From: Actinomycetota bacterium
GTDB taxonomy: Bacteria > Actinomycetota > Thermoleophilia > BMS3ABIN01
Assembly (NCBI GenBank): GCA_023489275.1
Contig: JAMDDD010000005.1
Location: 1 to 64,000, forward strand
Length of the DNA: 64,000 bases
Reading direction: 5' to 3'
This document shows, in pieces, positions 9,920 to 19,247 of this stretch. The notes beneath the pieces are model-generated. The model ran no database searches and was not told where the DNA came from. It worked only from the letters and a program-made list of their open reading frames with translations. The first letter of the stretch is position 1. Each line of letters starts with the position of its first letter. Made by a program: the position numbers and the translations under genes.

Positions 9920-10861
9920 TTAGCCTGTGGCGCAGAGCAAAATTTCTTCCACCATTTGGCTAAAGCTTAAGCCCGCAGATTGAGCCGCCATCGGCAACAG
10001 GCTCGTTTCCGTAAAGCCGGGGATGGTATTGATCTCCAGGCACCAGAGGCCGCCGCTTTCATCCAGGATCAGGTCTACCCGCCCGAAACCGGCGCACTGG
10101 AGGGAATTAAAGGCCTGTAGCGATATTTCCACAGCCCGGCTGGCGAGGTCCGGCGGAATCTCGGCCGGGACAACGTAATCGGCTTTGCCGATCGTGTAAC
10201 GTGACTCAAAATCGAAGAACTCGGTTTTGGGAATCGCTTCAACGACCGGCAATGCCCGCGGCTCCTTGCCGATAATGCTGACGGCCAGCTCGCGGCCCTT
10301 GACATATTTCTCCAGCAACACCTTATTGTCAAAACTGAACGCAGATATCAAAGCTGCCGGGAGCTGCTCGGCGTTGTGGGCGAACCTGACGCCAAGCGCC
10401 GATCCCTGCCCGGAAGGTTTGACCACGATCGGGAATTCCAGCTCTTTAGCTATGATCGGCATTGTATCAACCGCGCCCAGTTCCTGGAAAGCGTCCCGGT
10501 TAAAGGCGTAAAAACGTGGCGTTGGGATGCCGTCCGCGACAAATATATGCTTGGAGAGCACTTTGTCCATGCAACGGATCGACGGCAGCACCGCCGAGCC
10601 GGTATACGGGATGCCGAGAATGTCCAGGAGTTCCTGGACGGTGCCGTCCTCGCCGCTTTTGCCGTGCATGGCGATAAAGGCGGCATCCGGTTTCATCTCC
10701 TTCAATCGGCGAACGAGACGGGCGTCAACGTCGATTCCTTCGACGCTGTAGCCAAGCTCCACCAGCGCTTTTTCCACCCGGGCGCCGGACTTGAGCGATA
10801 TGTTGCGCTCCAGGGACCTGCCGCCCTTCAAGACCGCTACCTTCCCGATTTTTTTACTCAT
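9920..10861 (-). CDS. ddl: D-alanine--D-alanine ligase
   Basis: AVLKGGRSLERNISLKSG, FPIVVKPSGQGSALGV, LEINTIPGFTETSLLP motifs. Confidence 0.93.
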   Translation of the reverse strand: MSKKIGKVAVLKGGRSLERNISLKSGARVEKALVELGYSVEGIDVDARLVRRLKEMKPDAAFIAMHGKSGEDGTVQELLDILGIPYTGSAVLPSIRCMDKVLSKHIFVADGIPTPRFYAFNRDAFQELGAVDTMPIIAKELEFPIVVKPSGQGSALGVRFAHNAEQLPAALISAFSFDNKVLLEKYVKGRELAVSIIGKEPRALPVVEAIPKTEFFDFESRYTIGKADYVVPAEIPPDLASRAVEISLQAFNSLQCAGFGRVDLILDESGGLWCLEINTIPGFTETSLLPMAAQSAGLSFSQMVEEILLCATG

Positions 10862-10957
10862 CCCTTCCCTCCCGGTTTTAGGGAAATAGTTATTTCTGAA
10901 AACAACTCGCTCATATAGTCAATTGTATATTTGCGAGGGCTTGATGAGAATGACGCT

Positions 10958-12199
10958 TTAGTGCAGCGACCGGTACAGCTCCATCTGCTCCTTGATTACT
11001 TTCGCCAGACGTTTGATGCCTTCCTCGATTTTGGCCTCGGTCACGCCGCAAAAAGCCAGCCGCATATGGTTTGCCCCGCTGGAGTCAACCCAGCCGCCCG
11101 CGCCCGGCACGAAAGCCACTTTTTGCTCTTCCAGGGCCAGCGCCAGCAGGTCGGCCGTATCCAGGTATTCCGGCAGTGTCACCCAGATGTAAAAGCCTCC
11201 CTGCGGATGCGTCCAGGCTGCCTCTTCCGGGAAATATTCCTGCAGCGCCCGCAGCATGGCGTCGCGGCGCTTCCGGTAGATCCCGGTGACCTTGCGCACG
11301 TAATCTCGCCAGTCGGCCTGCTTGAAATAGTGATTCACCACCATCTGCGCCAGCGTTGAGGGACACAGGTCGGCCGCCTGTTTTCCCAGGTTAAATTTGG
11401 ACAGGAGCGGCGCCGCCGCCGCGATCCAGCCGAGCCTGATCCCGGGCGACATTATCTTGGAGAAGGTGCTGATATAAATGACGTTGTCATCATCGTCAAG
11501 CGAGTAGAGCGCCGGCAACGGCTCGCCCTCGAATCGCAGCTGACCGTATGGGTTGTCTTCCAGGATGATCAGCTGCCGCTGCCGGGCCAGCGCGACCAGT
11601 TGATGCCGCCGTTCGAGGCTCAGGGAGACGCCGGCAGGGTTGTGAAAATTTGGTATCACATAAATGAATTTGGGTTTTATTTTCTTTTTTTGTGCCTGAT
11701 CCAGATACCTTTCGAGCAGATCGATCCGCAGGCCCTCGTCATCGAGCGGAATCTGGTGCACGTTTGCCTCGAAGCTGCAAAAAGACGGGATGGCGCCCGG
11801 GTAAGTTGGCGCTTCGGCGACGATCGTGTCCCCGGGATCAACCAGGACGCGGGTGACCAGGTCGATGGCCTGCTGCCCGCCGGTTGTCACGATCAGGTTG
11901 TCGATATCAACGTGCATGCCTTCCGCCGCCATCACCCTGGCGATGTTCATCTTGGTCTCGTCAAAACCTTCCGTCGGACCGTACTGCAGCGCCGCCGCGG
12001 AGGAGTTCATCGATATTTCGTGCGTGATCTTCGCCAGCGTCCTGGCGGGAAAGCTTTCGGTGCTGGGCAGGCCGCCCGCCAGAGTGATGACGTCCGGCCG
12101 GGCCGTGACCGCCATCAGGTCCCGCATCACGGAAGAGCGCAGGCCGCCGGTCCGTTTGGCATAAAATTCTTCATATTTGTCAATGCCGATTTTGGTCAT
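10958..12199 (-). CDS. PLP-dependent aminotransferase (fold type I, 2-aminoadipate/LysN-like)
   Basis: ITLAGGLPSTESFP, IPNFHNPAGVSLS, YISTFSKIMSPGIRLGW; start taken at MTKIGIDKYEEF. Confidence 0.9.
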   Translation of the reverse strand: MTKIGIDKYEEFYAKRTGGLRSSVMRDLMAVTARPDVITLAGGLPSTESFPARTLAKITHEISMNSSAAALQYGPTEGFDETKMNIARVMAAEGMHVDIDNLIVTTGGQQAIDLVTRVLVDPGDTIVAEAPTYPGAIPSFCSFEANVHQIPLDDEGLRIDLLERYLDQAQKKKIKPKFIYVIPNFHNPAGVSLSLERRHQLVALARQRQLIILEDNPYGQLRFEGEPLPALYSLDDDDNVIYISTFSKIMSPGIRLGWIAAAAPLLSKFNLGKQAADLCPSTLAQMVVNHYFKQADWRDYVRKVTGIYRKRRDAMLRALQEYFPEEAAWTHPQGGFYIWVTLPEYLDTADLLALALEEQKVAFVPGAGGWVDSSGANHMRLAFCGVTEAKIEEGIKRLAKVIKEQMELYRSLH

Positions 12200-12298
12200 G
12201 GCTTTTGATTCTAGTATCGCCGGTTTCTTTAAGCAACAGGGCGGGAATGGTAAAATTCTCCTCCTGGGAATACCTTTTTTAATTGGCAAGGAGTCAGA

Positions 12299-12871
12299 AT
12301 GGCAATCGTTTGGGCAATCGGGGTCGGGATCGGGCTTGCCGCGCTGGCGGGGCTGCGGCCGCTTATTCCGCTGGCGGTGTTTATTTTATTTGCCCGCCTG
12401 GGCTGGGCATGGGGATTCAAAGTGGAGGGGACGCCGATGGACTGGTTCCATTCGGTTGCTGCCGTCGCCGTCCTCCTGGCGCTGATCATCCTGGAAATCA
12501 TCCTGACGAGAACAAACCGATCGCTGGCGCGAGCCGACACGCGGCTGCAACTGCCGTTGGCGATCATCATCGGCGCGCTTGTTTTTGTCGCAATCCTTTC
12601 CGGTGAGTTCTCCAGCAACTGGCGCTGGCTGGCGCTGGCGGCAGGGGTGGTGCTGGCGCTCCTGGGAAATTACGTCCATACGGGCCTGGCGATAACCGGT
12701 GGCGGCAAGGATCCGGGGCCGGCGCTCGATTTTACGGTGGTGATCCTGTCGGTTTTGATGATGCTGGTGCCGCCGGCTGGTTACCTGCTGCTGCTGGTGG
12801 TGCTATGGCTTGCTCTCAGGGTCAGGCGGCTAAAGCGGATGAAATACAAGGGACTCAGGGTCCTGGCTTGA
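12299..12871 (+). CDS. DUF4126-like integral membrane protein
   Basis: Multiple hydrophobic segments, GLAALAGLRPLIPLAVFILFARL start. Confidence 0.6.
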   Translation: MAIVWAIGVGIGLAALAGLRPLIPLAVFILFARLGWAWGFKVEGTPMDWFHSVAAVAVLLALIILEIILTRTNRSLARADTRLQLPLAIIIGALVFVAILSGEFSSNWRWLALAAGVVLALLGNYVHTGLAITGGGKDPGPALDFTVVILSVLMMLVPPAGYLLLLVVLWLALRVRRLKRMKYKGLRVLA

Positions 12872-12917
12872 GAGCCGGTCCCGGAATCTAACTACCGGGA
12901 CAGGCAAGGGAGAATCC

Positions 12918-13211
12918 TTGAGGAGAATTCCCATCAAACGTGCTCATGTCTACATTTCCGGCCGCGTCCAGGGCGTTTTTTTCCGGTCCTGGACTGCCGA
13001 GCAGGCGCGCCGGCTGGGTCTGGGCGGCTGGGTTCGCAATTGTCACGACGGTCGCGTCGAGGCGGTGTTTGAAGGCCCAGCGGCCAGCGTTGATCTGATG
13101 GTGAAGTCAAGCCATGAGGGGCCGGCGCACGCCCGGGTCGATACGATTCTGGATGATTACAGCGAGCCGCCGGAGGGGCTGACCGGGTTCCAGGTGAGGC
13201 CGTCTGCCTGA
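12918..13211 (+). CDS. acyP: Acylphosphatase
   Basis: HVYISGRVQGVFFRSWTAEQARRLGLGGWVRNCHDGRVEAVFEG; TTG start. Confidence 0.93.
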   Translation: MRRIPIKRAHVYISGRVQGVFFRSWTAEQARRLGLGGWVRNCHDGRVEAVFEGPAASVDLMVKSSHEGPAHARVDTILDDYSEPPEGLTGFQVRPSA

Positions 13212-13322
13212 TTCGATGATTCCCGGTCAAATCCCCACGATTCTTCGCCGCCCTGGGCGGCCCGGAATGACCATTCCATCTGTTATCCGGACTTGCCGGG
13301 AGAATACCTGGCGACCGGATGA

Positions 13323-14141
13323 TCAGCCTTGGTGATGATCGTGCCCCTCGACGTGGCTGTGCGGATGAAGATGCTCGATTCCCGCGTGCATATGCGGATG
13401 ATGATGCACCAGGTTTGCCGCCATCAGCAGGTCCTGGTCGGCCAGGACAGTGAGAGCGTCACCATCGCCCGCCACCCGGTGGTCCTCACCGAGGACGACC
13501 GCCCGGCGGGCCAGAAACGGCACTATCCGCAGGTCCTGGGTGGCGGTGATGATCGTCTTTCCGGCGCGGTTGATCTCTTTTATCAACTGAAGCAGGAAAG
13601 CCTCGGTTTTGGGATCGAGCCCCGCGGTGGGCTCATCAAACAGAAGCACGTCCGGATTGATCGCCAGCACCGACGCCAGCGCCACTTTTTTTTTCTCGCC
13701 GCCGCTGAGGTGAAACGGCGGGCGCTCGCGCAGGTGGTCCAGGCCGAGAATATGGATGGTATCGTTGACGCGCCTGTCAATTTCTGCTGGCGGCAGGCCC
13801 AGGTGGAGCGGGCCAAACGCAATCTCTTCCAGGACGTTGGGGGAGAAGAGCTGCGCGTCGGAATTCTGGAAGACAAAACCAACCCGGCGGCGGAACGCCT
13901 GGGAAAAACCTTCGTCCAGCAGCGCCGCTTCCGTCAGCGGCTCGCCAAACGCGCTTACTGAGCCGCGGCTGGGAAAGACCAGCCCGTCAAGCATCATCAG
14001 CAGCGTCGACTTGCCGGAGCCGTTCGCGCCCAGGAGGGCAACGCTCTCACCCGGGTCGACTTTGAAGCTGACGCCGGCCAGCGCCACCGCGTCCTCGTAG
14101 CTGTATTCAACTGCCTTAATGTCAAAAATTGCGTCGTTCAT
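13323..14141 (-). CDS. cbiO: Cobalt/nickel ECF transporter ATPase CbiO-like, with His-rich C-terminal tail
   Basis: Walker A GANGSGKSTL, LSGGEKKKVALA signature, DEPTAGLDP; C-terminus LVHHHPHMHAGIEHLHPHSHVEGHDHHQG. Confidence 0.92.
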   Translation of the reverse strand: MNDAIFDIKAVEYSYEDAVALAGVSFKVDPGESVALLGANGSGKSTLLMMLDGLVFPSRGSVSAFGEPLTEAALLDEGFSQAFRRRVGFVFQNSDAQLFSPNVLEEIAFGPLHLGLPPAEIDRRVNDTIHILGLDHLRERPPFHLSGGEKKKVALASVLAINPDVLLFDEPTAGLDPKTEAFLLQLIKEINRAGKTIITATQDLRIVPFLARRAVVLGEDHRVAGDGDALTVLADQDLLMAANLVHHHPHMHAGIEHLHPHSHVEGHDHHQG

Positions 14142-14168
14142 TAACCTGTAATGTTATTCTAAGTTGTG

Positions 14169-15122
14169 TCATCCGAGGGCGCGGTCCGCGCCCCAGGCAA
14201 CCAGTGCGATGACCACTGCGGCCGCGAACACCGCCCAGTCGGCGGTCCGGGCGCGGAACCGCCGCAAGGCCACCGGCTCGCCGTTGTAGCCGCGGCTGAC
14301 CATGGCGGCGTAGATTTCGTTGCTGAGAGAGTGTGATTTGCCGAGCAGCGTTCCCATGCTGGCGGCGGCAAAATGGCGATCTTCCCTGGGATTGGAGGGG
14401 CCGACCATGCGGCTGCGCCGCGCCGTGAACATGTCTGAGGCCAGGCTGAGCAGCAGGAAGATGTAGCGGTACGTCATGGACAGGGTGAGGATGAAAACCC
14501 GGGGCACGTAAAAGACGCGCAGGGCCTTCAGCAGGTCAGACCAGCGGGTGGTAAGCGCCAAGAGCACCGCCAGGGACACCGAGACCGCCACCCTGAGGAT
14601 GAGAATGGCGGCGCCCTCCAGCCCCTGTTTGGTGATGGCGACGGAATCTCCCAGCGACCACGGGCCCAGGTGAACTTCATGGCCAAAATTCCAGATCGTG
14701 ACCAGCGGATCTCCAGCTTTGACAACATTGAATATACTCGGCGCTACGATAATGCCGGCGAAGATCGGGATAAATAGCCAGACCCGTTTTATAAAGAATC
14801 CAAGCGAGAGCCGGGAGGCTGCGGCTCCGGCCAGCGTTACGGCGTACATGCCCAGCAGAATCAGAGGCTGGCGGATCACGGCTGTCGCCAGCAGCAGGCC
14901 CAACAGGCCGGCCGTCTTTGCCCGCGGATCTGCTTTCTGAAGCAATCCGGGGCGCGCGGCAACCTGCTCAGAAAATACACTGTTTTTCAACGCCCGGGTG
15001 AGGTTTTGGATAGTTCTCTCCACGGCGCTGCGCTTGCGCGTCCGTCCGATGCGGCAACAGGCGCAAGTGGCCGGCCCGGTACCTCTCATCCAGGCAGGGG
15101 CTGTGGAGAGCGGCTTAGGCAC
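14169..15122 (-). CDS. cbiQ: Cobalt/nickel ECF transporter transmembrane component CbiQ-like
   Basis: Position between CbiO and CbiM; DLLKALRVFYVPRVFILTLSMTYRYIFLLL and AAMVSRGYNGE motifs. Confidence 0.88.
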   Translation of the reverse strand: MPKPLSTAPAWMRGTGPATCACCRIGRTRKRSAVERTIQNLTRALKNSVFSEQVAARPGLLQKADPRAKTAGLLGLLLATAVIRQPLILLGMYAVTLAGAAASRLSLGFFIKRVWLFIPIFAGIIVAPSIFNVVKAGDPLVTIWNFGHEVHLGPWSLGDSVAITKQGLEGAAILILRVAVSVSLAVLLALTTRWSDLLKALRVFYVPRVFILTLSMTYRYIFLLLSLASDMFTARRSRMVGPSNPREDRHFAAASMGTLLGKSHSLSNEIYAAMVSRGYNGEPVALRRFRARTADWAVFAAAVVIALVAWGADRALG

Positions 15123-16131
15123 TTTTGCCGCTCCGGCGGGAAAGAAACGTGACGATCAGGAAAGTAATGGCGCCGATGATGGCCACACCCACAACGCCGG
15201 AAACCAGGTAGCCGGGCACCGATGACCAGAAACCGCCCTGGGCGCCGTAGCCGGGAAGAATTCCGCGCCAAATTCCTGCAAACCTTCTCATGCCCTCGGG
15301 AACGAAACCAAAGCGCTGCCGGATTTCAGCCGGGCTCCACTCGCCCCAGGCGGTGGCGCTGGCGATCAGCCCCAACGGCACAAATATCAGCATTAGCAGC
15401 AGTCCTATAATTAGTGGTTTTAGCCGGAAACCTCCACCTGCGTCTGGTGCGGGCGCGGCTGCGCCGCCCAGTAATCCCGGGTGGGCCCGTTGCAAGTAAA
15501 GCACTGCCAGGGAGGTGACAGCCAGCTCGATAAACCCGATCACCGTCGAGTGCACCAGCATCATCGCCGGAATTGTTTGCGATAATCCATACGGCGAGTA
15601 AAAGGGAGTGCCGTCGGCGGCATGGAAAAGCCCGGGCTGAATCCCGACCTCCACGGCGGTCATAAAGGCAGCCAAATTGATGCCGGCATAAGCGCCTATG
15701 CCTGCTCCTATCCAGCGGCGCGCCCCGCTTGCCGGAGCGCCGGCAGAGAGCAGCCTGTATATAAAATACCCGCTTACCGGCAAAACAAAGGCCATGTTAA
15801 AACAGTTGGCGCCGATAGCAATAATGCCGCCGTCGCCAAAAAAAAGCGCCTGGATCACCAGCGCCACGGTGACGGAGATGATGGCTGCCCAGGGCCCCAG
15901 AACCACGGCCACCAGGGTGCCGCCTACCGCGTGCCCGGAAGTGCCCCCGGGGACCGGCACGTTAAACATCATGATGACGAACGTGAACGCAGCCCCGATC
16001 GCCACCAGCGGCGCCTGCTTGGCTTTAAGAACTTTTTTTACCTTGTAAGCGGCCGTGTACCAGACCGGCACCATTATTGCCCACAGCCCGCCTGCTGTTT
16101 GCGGGCTTATGTAGCCGTCGGGTATATGCAT
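15115..16131 (-). CDS. cbiM: Cobalt/nickel transporter substrate-binding component CbiM-like with CbiN-like C-terminal extension
   Basis: MHIPDGYISP N-terminus, GGTSGHAVGGTLVAVVLGPWAAI. Confidence 0.92.
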   Translation of the reverse strand: MHIPDGYISPQTAGGLWAIMVPVWYTAAYKVKKVLKAKQAPLVAIGAAFTFVIMMFNVPVPGGTSGHAVGGTLVAVVLGPWAAIISVTVALVIQALFFGDGGIIAIGANCFNMAFVLPVSGYFIYRLLSAGAPASGARRWIGAGIGAYAGINLAAFMTAVEVGIQPGLFHAADGTPFYSPYGLSQTIPAMMLVHSTVIGFIELAVTSLAVLYLQRAHPGLLGGAAAPAPDAGGGFRLKPLIIGLLLMLIFVPLGLIASATAWGEWSPAEIRQRFGFVPEGMRRFAGIWRGILPGYGAQGGFWSSVPGYLVSGVVGVAIIGAITFLIVTFLSRRSGKSA

Positions 16132-16269
16132 CTGTTCTTCTCCTTTCGGTTCCCTGTCGTAGGCCGGGAGCCAAAGCCACATGAAGACCGGCGCCGCCTG
16201 CTGGCGGCAGCTGGGGCCTTCGTGGCCCGCCGGGGCACACTGATCGTGCCCCCGTCAAACGGAAGGAGT

Positions 16270-16455
16270 CTAGCGGGTCAGATATGCCTTGTGCTCCAGG
16301 AGCTTCAGCTCCTGGAGCTTTGCCTCCACAATCTTTTGTTGCCCCAGAAGATCGGTCAGCACCAGGCGGTCGCCGTCCGGTGTGATTGTGGCCACATCTT
16401 CCATGACCATTTCTTCCCGATCCTGATCTAGAAGATAAACAGTCAACTCACACAT
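16270..16455 (-). CDS. CooT-family nickel-binding protein
   Basis: MCELTVYLLDQDREEMVMEDVATITPDGDRLVLTDLLGQQKIVEAKLQELKLLEHKAYL matches the MCE..VYL...VMEDV pattern of CooT. Confidence 0.8.
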   Translation of the reverse strand: MCELTVYLLDQDREEMVMEDVATITPDGDRLVLTDLLGQQKIVEAKLQELKLLEHKAYLTR

Positions 16456-16897
16456 CAGTGTTCACCTCCTCACCGTTCGCCAATATCTGCTTCACCATGT
16501 CGATCGCTTCTTCCATCAAATGTGGCAGAGGCTGGTGGCTGACGCCCACGAATGCGACTTTGAGCTGGCCCAGGGGGAGGAGTATCTTCCGGGCTCGGGA
16601 CGAGGAAATAGCAGCCGCCATGCCCGCTGTCAGCTCCCCCAGGTAAGAGTTGGGAATGACCGCCGCGATAGGTGCCACGACTATATCTGCCTGGGATATC
16701 GACACCCGGATGGCGTTCTCCCCGGTTGCGCCTCTGCTGGCGCGGGCCTTCATCATGTTGGCAGTGGCGGCGGAGTTGGTCCCAAAGACCATGATCTCAA
16801 TGTCCCCGGGCAGCTCACGCCTCAGTTGGCTCACAATCTGGTGACCAATGTTGCCGCCCATGCCGTCGATCACGGCTATTACCGGTTTCTTTCTCAT
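16448..16897 (-). CDS. DUF3842-family protein
   Basis: MRKKPVIAVIDGMGGNIGHQIVSQLR...GTNSAATANMMKA...ENAIRVSISQADIVVAP. Confidence 0.75.
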   Translation of the reverse strand: MRKKPVIAVIDGMGGNIGHQIVSQLRRELPGDIEIMVFGTNSAATANMMKARASRGATGENAIRVSISQADIVVAPIAAVIPNSYLGELTAGMAAAISSSRARKILLPLGQLKVAFVGVSHQPLPHLMEEAIDMVKQILANGEEVNTDV

Positions 16898-16909
16898 GAT
16901 GAATGACAC

Positions 16910-17045
16910 CTTTCAAAAACGCAAAAAACCCCGAAGCCGGGAGCCCAGCGGCTCTTCCTGACCTTCGAGGTCGGATTGATCACAAAAATTAAGTTACGGA
17001 GCTTCGGCTCTCTGACAAGAGGCTACAGCCTCCCAAAATCAGTAT
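16910..17045 (-). promoter_or_regulatory. Candidate structured 5' leader of the CbiMQO/CooT operon with terminator-like element
   Basis: Minus strand contains hairpins GAGGC-tgta-GCCTC, GAGC-cgaa-GCTC, GACCT-cga-AGGTC and CCCG-gctt-CGGG followed by TTTTTT just before the DUF3842 start. Confidence 0.45.
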
Positions 17046-17211
17046 AGCCGGTCGGTGGCGGCGGGGCAACCGGGTCGTACCGGGCATCCTGCCGCTGACT
17101 CACGGCAGCGGACAGCCAATGGCTCCCGCCGGCTAAATATCCACGGCCAGGTTGCCGACAGCAGGTATATCCTGCCCGCTTTAAAAGCGTGGTTTAACCG
17201 ACCCCAGGGGG

Positions 17212-17604
17212 ATGCCGGAAATGATTGATGAAAAAGTACTGGTAGTGGATGATGAAGAAGTAATCCGCGATGTTTGCGCCGAGATACTCGCGGGCGAAGG
17301 ATATCAGGTCACGACAGCCTCAACGGGTCAGGAAGCGCTCCATCTCGTCAGCGAGAACAGCTACGACGCGGTCGTCACGGATATCATGATGCCGGACATG
17401 TCGGGGCTGGAGCTGCTCGAGGTTATCCGGAGCACAAGCATTGACGTCAGCGCCATAGTTATCACCGGCCTGGGCACCTTTGACATGGCTACCCAGTCGG
17501 ACAGGCTGGGCGCCCGCGAATTCGTGGTCAAGCCCTTTACGCCCCTCGAGCTAAGCCGCGCCGTGAGCAAGGCCCTGGCCGGGAAGAATTCCAAAGCCGT
17601 GTAA
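17212..17604 (+). CDS. Single-domain response regulator
   Basis: VLVVDDEEVIRDVC, AVVTDIMMPDMSG, FVVKPFTPLEL. Confidence 0.92.
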   Translation: MPEMIDEKVLVVDDEEVIRDVCAEILAGEGYQVTTASTGQEALHLVSENSYDAVVTDIMMPDMSGLELLEVIRSTSIDVSAIVITGLGTFDMATQSDRLGAREFVVKPFTPLELSRAVSKALAGKNSKAV

Positions 17605-17642
17605 CGGGCTTCCCGGGTCGCACCGCGTCGCGAGCAGCGGAA

Positions 17643-18353
17643 CTAGCCCGGCCGTAACCGCAGCTTCCACACCAGCAGCGCCGCTTCGTACACTATCCGC
17701 CGGGACATTTTGGACTGCCCCAGCTCCCTGTCGGCGAAAGTAATCGGGATCTCCTTAACCCGGAATCCTTTTCGGAGGGCCTGATACGTGAGCTCGATCT
17801 GGAATCCGTAACCCTGTGAAGAAACCGCGTTCAGATCAAGCGTTTCCAGCACCTGGCGGCGGAAACATTTCAGCCCCCCGGTCAGGTCATTTATCTTCAC
17901 TCCCAGAATCATTTTGGCATACATGCCGCCGCCGCGGCTGATGAGCCTCCGCCCGAGGCCCCAGTTCTCCACGCGCCCGCCCGCCACATAACGGGAGCCA
18001 ATGACGAGATCGGCGTCTTCGGCCGCGTCCAGCAAGACAGGCAGATATGCCGGATCATGCGAGAAGTCGCAGTCCATCTCGAGGATAAAATCAGTGTCGG
18101 TCTTAAGCGCCTCTTTAAAACCGGCCAGATACGCCGGGCCGATCCCCTGCTTTTCCGACCGGTGGAGGACAGACAGGTTACCGTATTGCCCGGCCAGCCG
18201 GTCAGCAATCTCGCCGGTCCCGTCCGGGGAGTTGTCGTCGACGACAATGATGCGCCCGCCGAGCCCGCCGGCAGCGAATACTTCCTGAAGCTTACTGACA
18301 AAGCGCTCCAGGTTCTCGCACTCGTTATACGTAGGCAGGATAATTGTGAACAT
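17643..18353 (-). CDS. Polyprenol monophosphomannose synthase-like GT2
   Basis: IILPTYNECENLERF, IVVDDNSPDGTGEIAD, MDCDFSHDPAYLP. Confidence 0.92.
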   Translation of the reverse strand: MFTIILPTYNECENLERFVSKLQEVFAAGGLGGRIIVVDDNSPDGTGEIADRLAGQYGNLSVLHRSEKQGIGPAYLAGFKEALKTDTDFILEMDCDFSHDPAYLPVLLDAAEDADLVIGSRYVAGGRVENWGLGRRLISRGGGMYAKMILGVKINDLTGGLKCFRRQVLETLDLNAVSSQGYGFQIELTYQALRKGFRVKEIPITFADRELGQSKMSRRIVYEAALLVWKLRLRPG

Positions 18354-18470
18354 GATCTTGAAAAGAAAAAGCCCGGGCGAACCACCTGAAACAAATCTAG
18401 CGGTTTTTACCTGAAAAAGGAACTGCCGCCGAATTCCCGCAACGCGAAACCGGAAACTGGAAACTCGTTT

Positions 18471-19247
18471 TTACTTGACCAGCCTCCGGTACATGCTCCT
18501 TACCGCCAGCTCCGTCAGGATGAGCGTCGTTCCCAGCCCGTAGGCGGCTTCCAGAAGCAGCTTCCAGGAGTAGCGGTCCAGCATCACCGAGCGGGTAATA
18601 TCGATAAAGCTGGTAAAAGGAATCGCCCAGGCGACCAGCTGCAGCGCTTCCGGAAACCGCGAGATGGGGAAAAAGGTATCGCAGAGGAACTGTGCCGGGA
18701 GCACGAAACCCGCGAAGTAAAAACGGAAGTACTCCATCTGTGCGATGCGGCTTGTCACCAGGATGGCGATGGCGGCAAAGTTGAACGATGCCGCGAACAT
18801 GATGAAAGGGATAAAAACCGATTGCCAGTGGTTGATGATTCCCAGTGTCAGCAATATGCTCAGAACCAGCACCGAATTGACGAAGCCGCGGGTCGCTCCC
18901 CAAAGAATTTCCGCCAGGCTGACTTCGCCGGCGCTGACCGGCGTCGAGATGATGCCCTCAAACGTGTTCTGGATCTTCATCCGGAAGAAGGAGCCGTAAG
19001 TGCATTCAAAAGTGGCCTGCATGATGGCGGCGCTCCCCAGGATGCCCGCGGCGACAAATTTAATGTACGGCACCCCTTCGATATGGGAGATGTAGGAGCC
19101 GATTCCCAGCCCGAAAATGAAGATGAACAGCATCGGCTCCACCAGCGCCGGGATGATGTTGAACTTAAGCAGCGCCACATAAACCTGGGCGTTGCGCAGC
19201 CAAACGCGCAGGAAAGCCGGCGTCACCGAGAGCAGGCCTTCGGTCAT
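18471..19247 (-). CDS. ABC-2 type transporter permease
   Basis: Hydrophobic permease with MTEGLLSVTPAFLRVWLRN start; overlaps the ATPase gene start by 4 nt. Confidence 0.88.
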   Translation of the reverse strand: MTEGLLSVTPAFLRVWLRNAQVYVALLKFNIIPALVEPMLFIFIFGLGIGSYISHIEGVPYIKFVAAGILGSAAIMQATFECTYGSFFRMKIQNTFEGIISTPVSAGEVSLAEILWGATRGFVNSVLVLSILLTLGIINHWQSVFIPFIMFAASFNFAAIAILVTSRIAQMEYFRFYFAGFVLPAQFLCDTFFPISRFPEALQLVAWAIPFTSFIDITRSVMLDRYSWKLLLEAAYGLGTTLILTELAVRSMYRRLVK

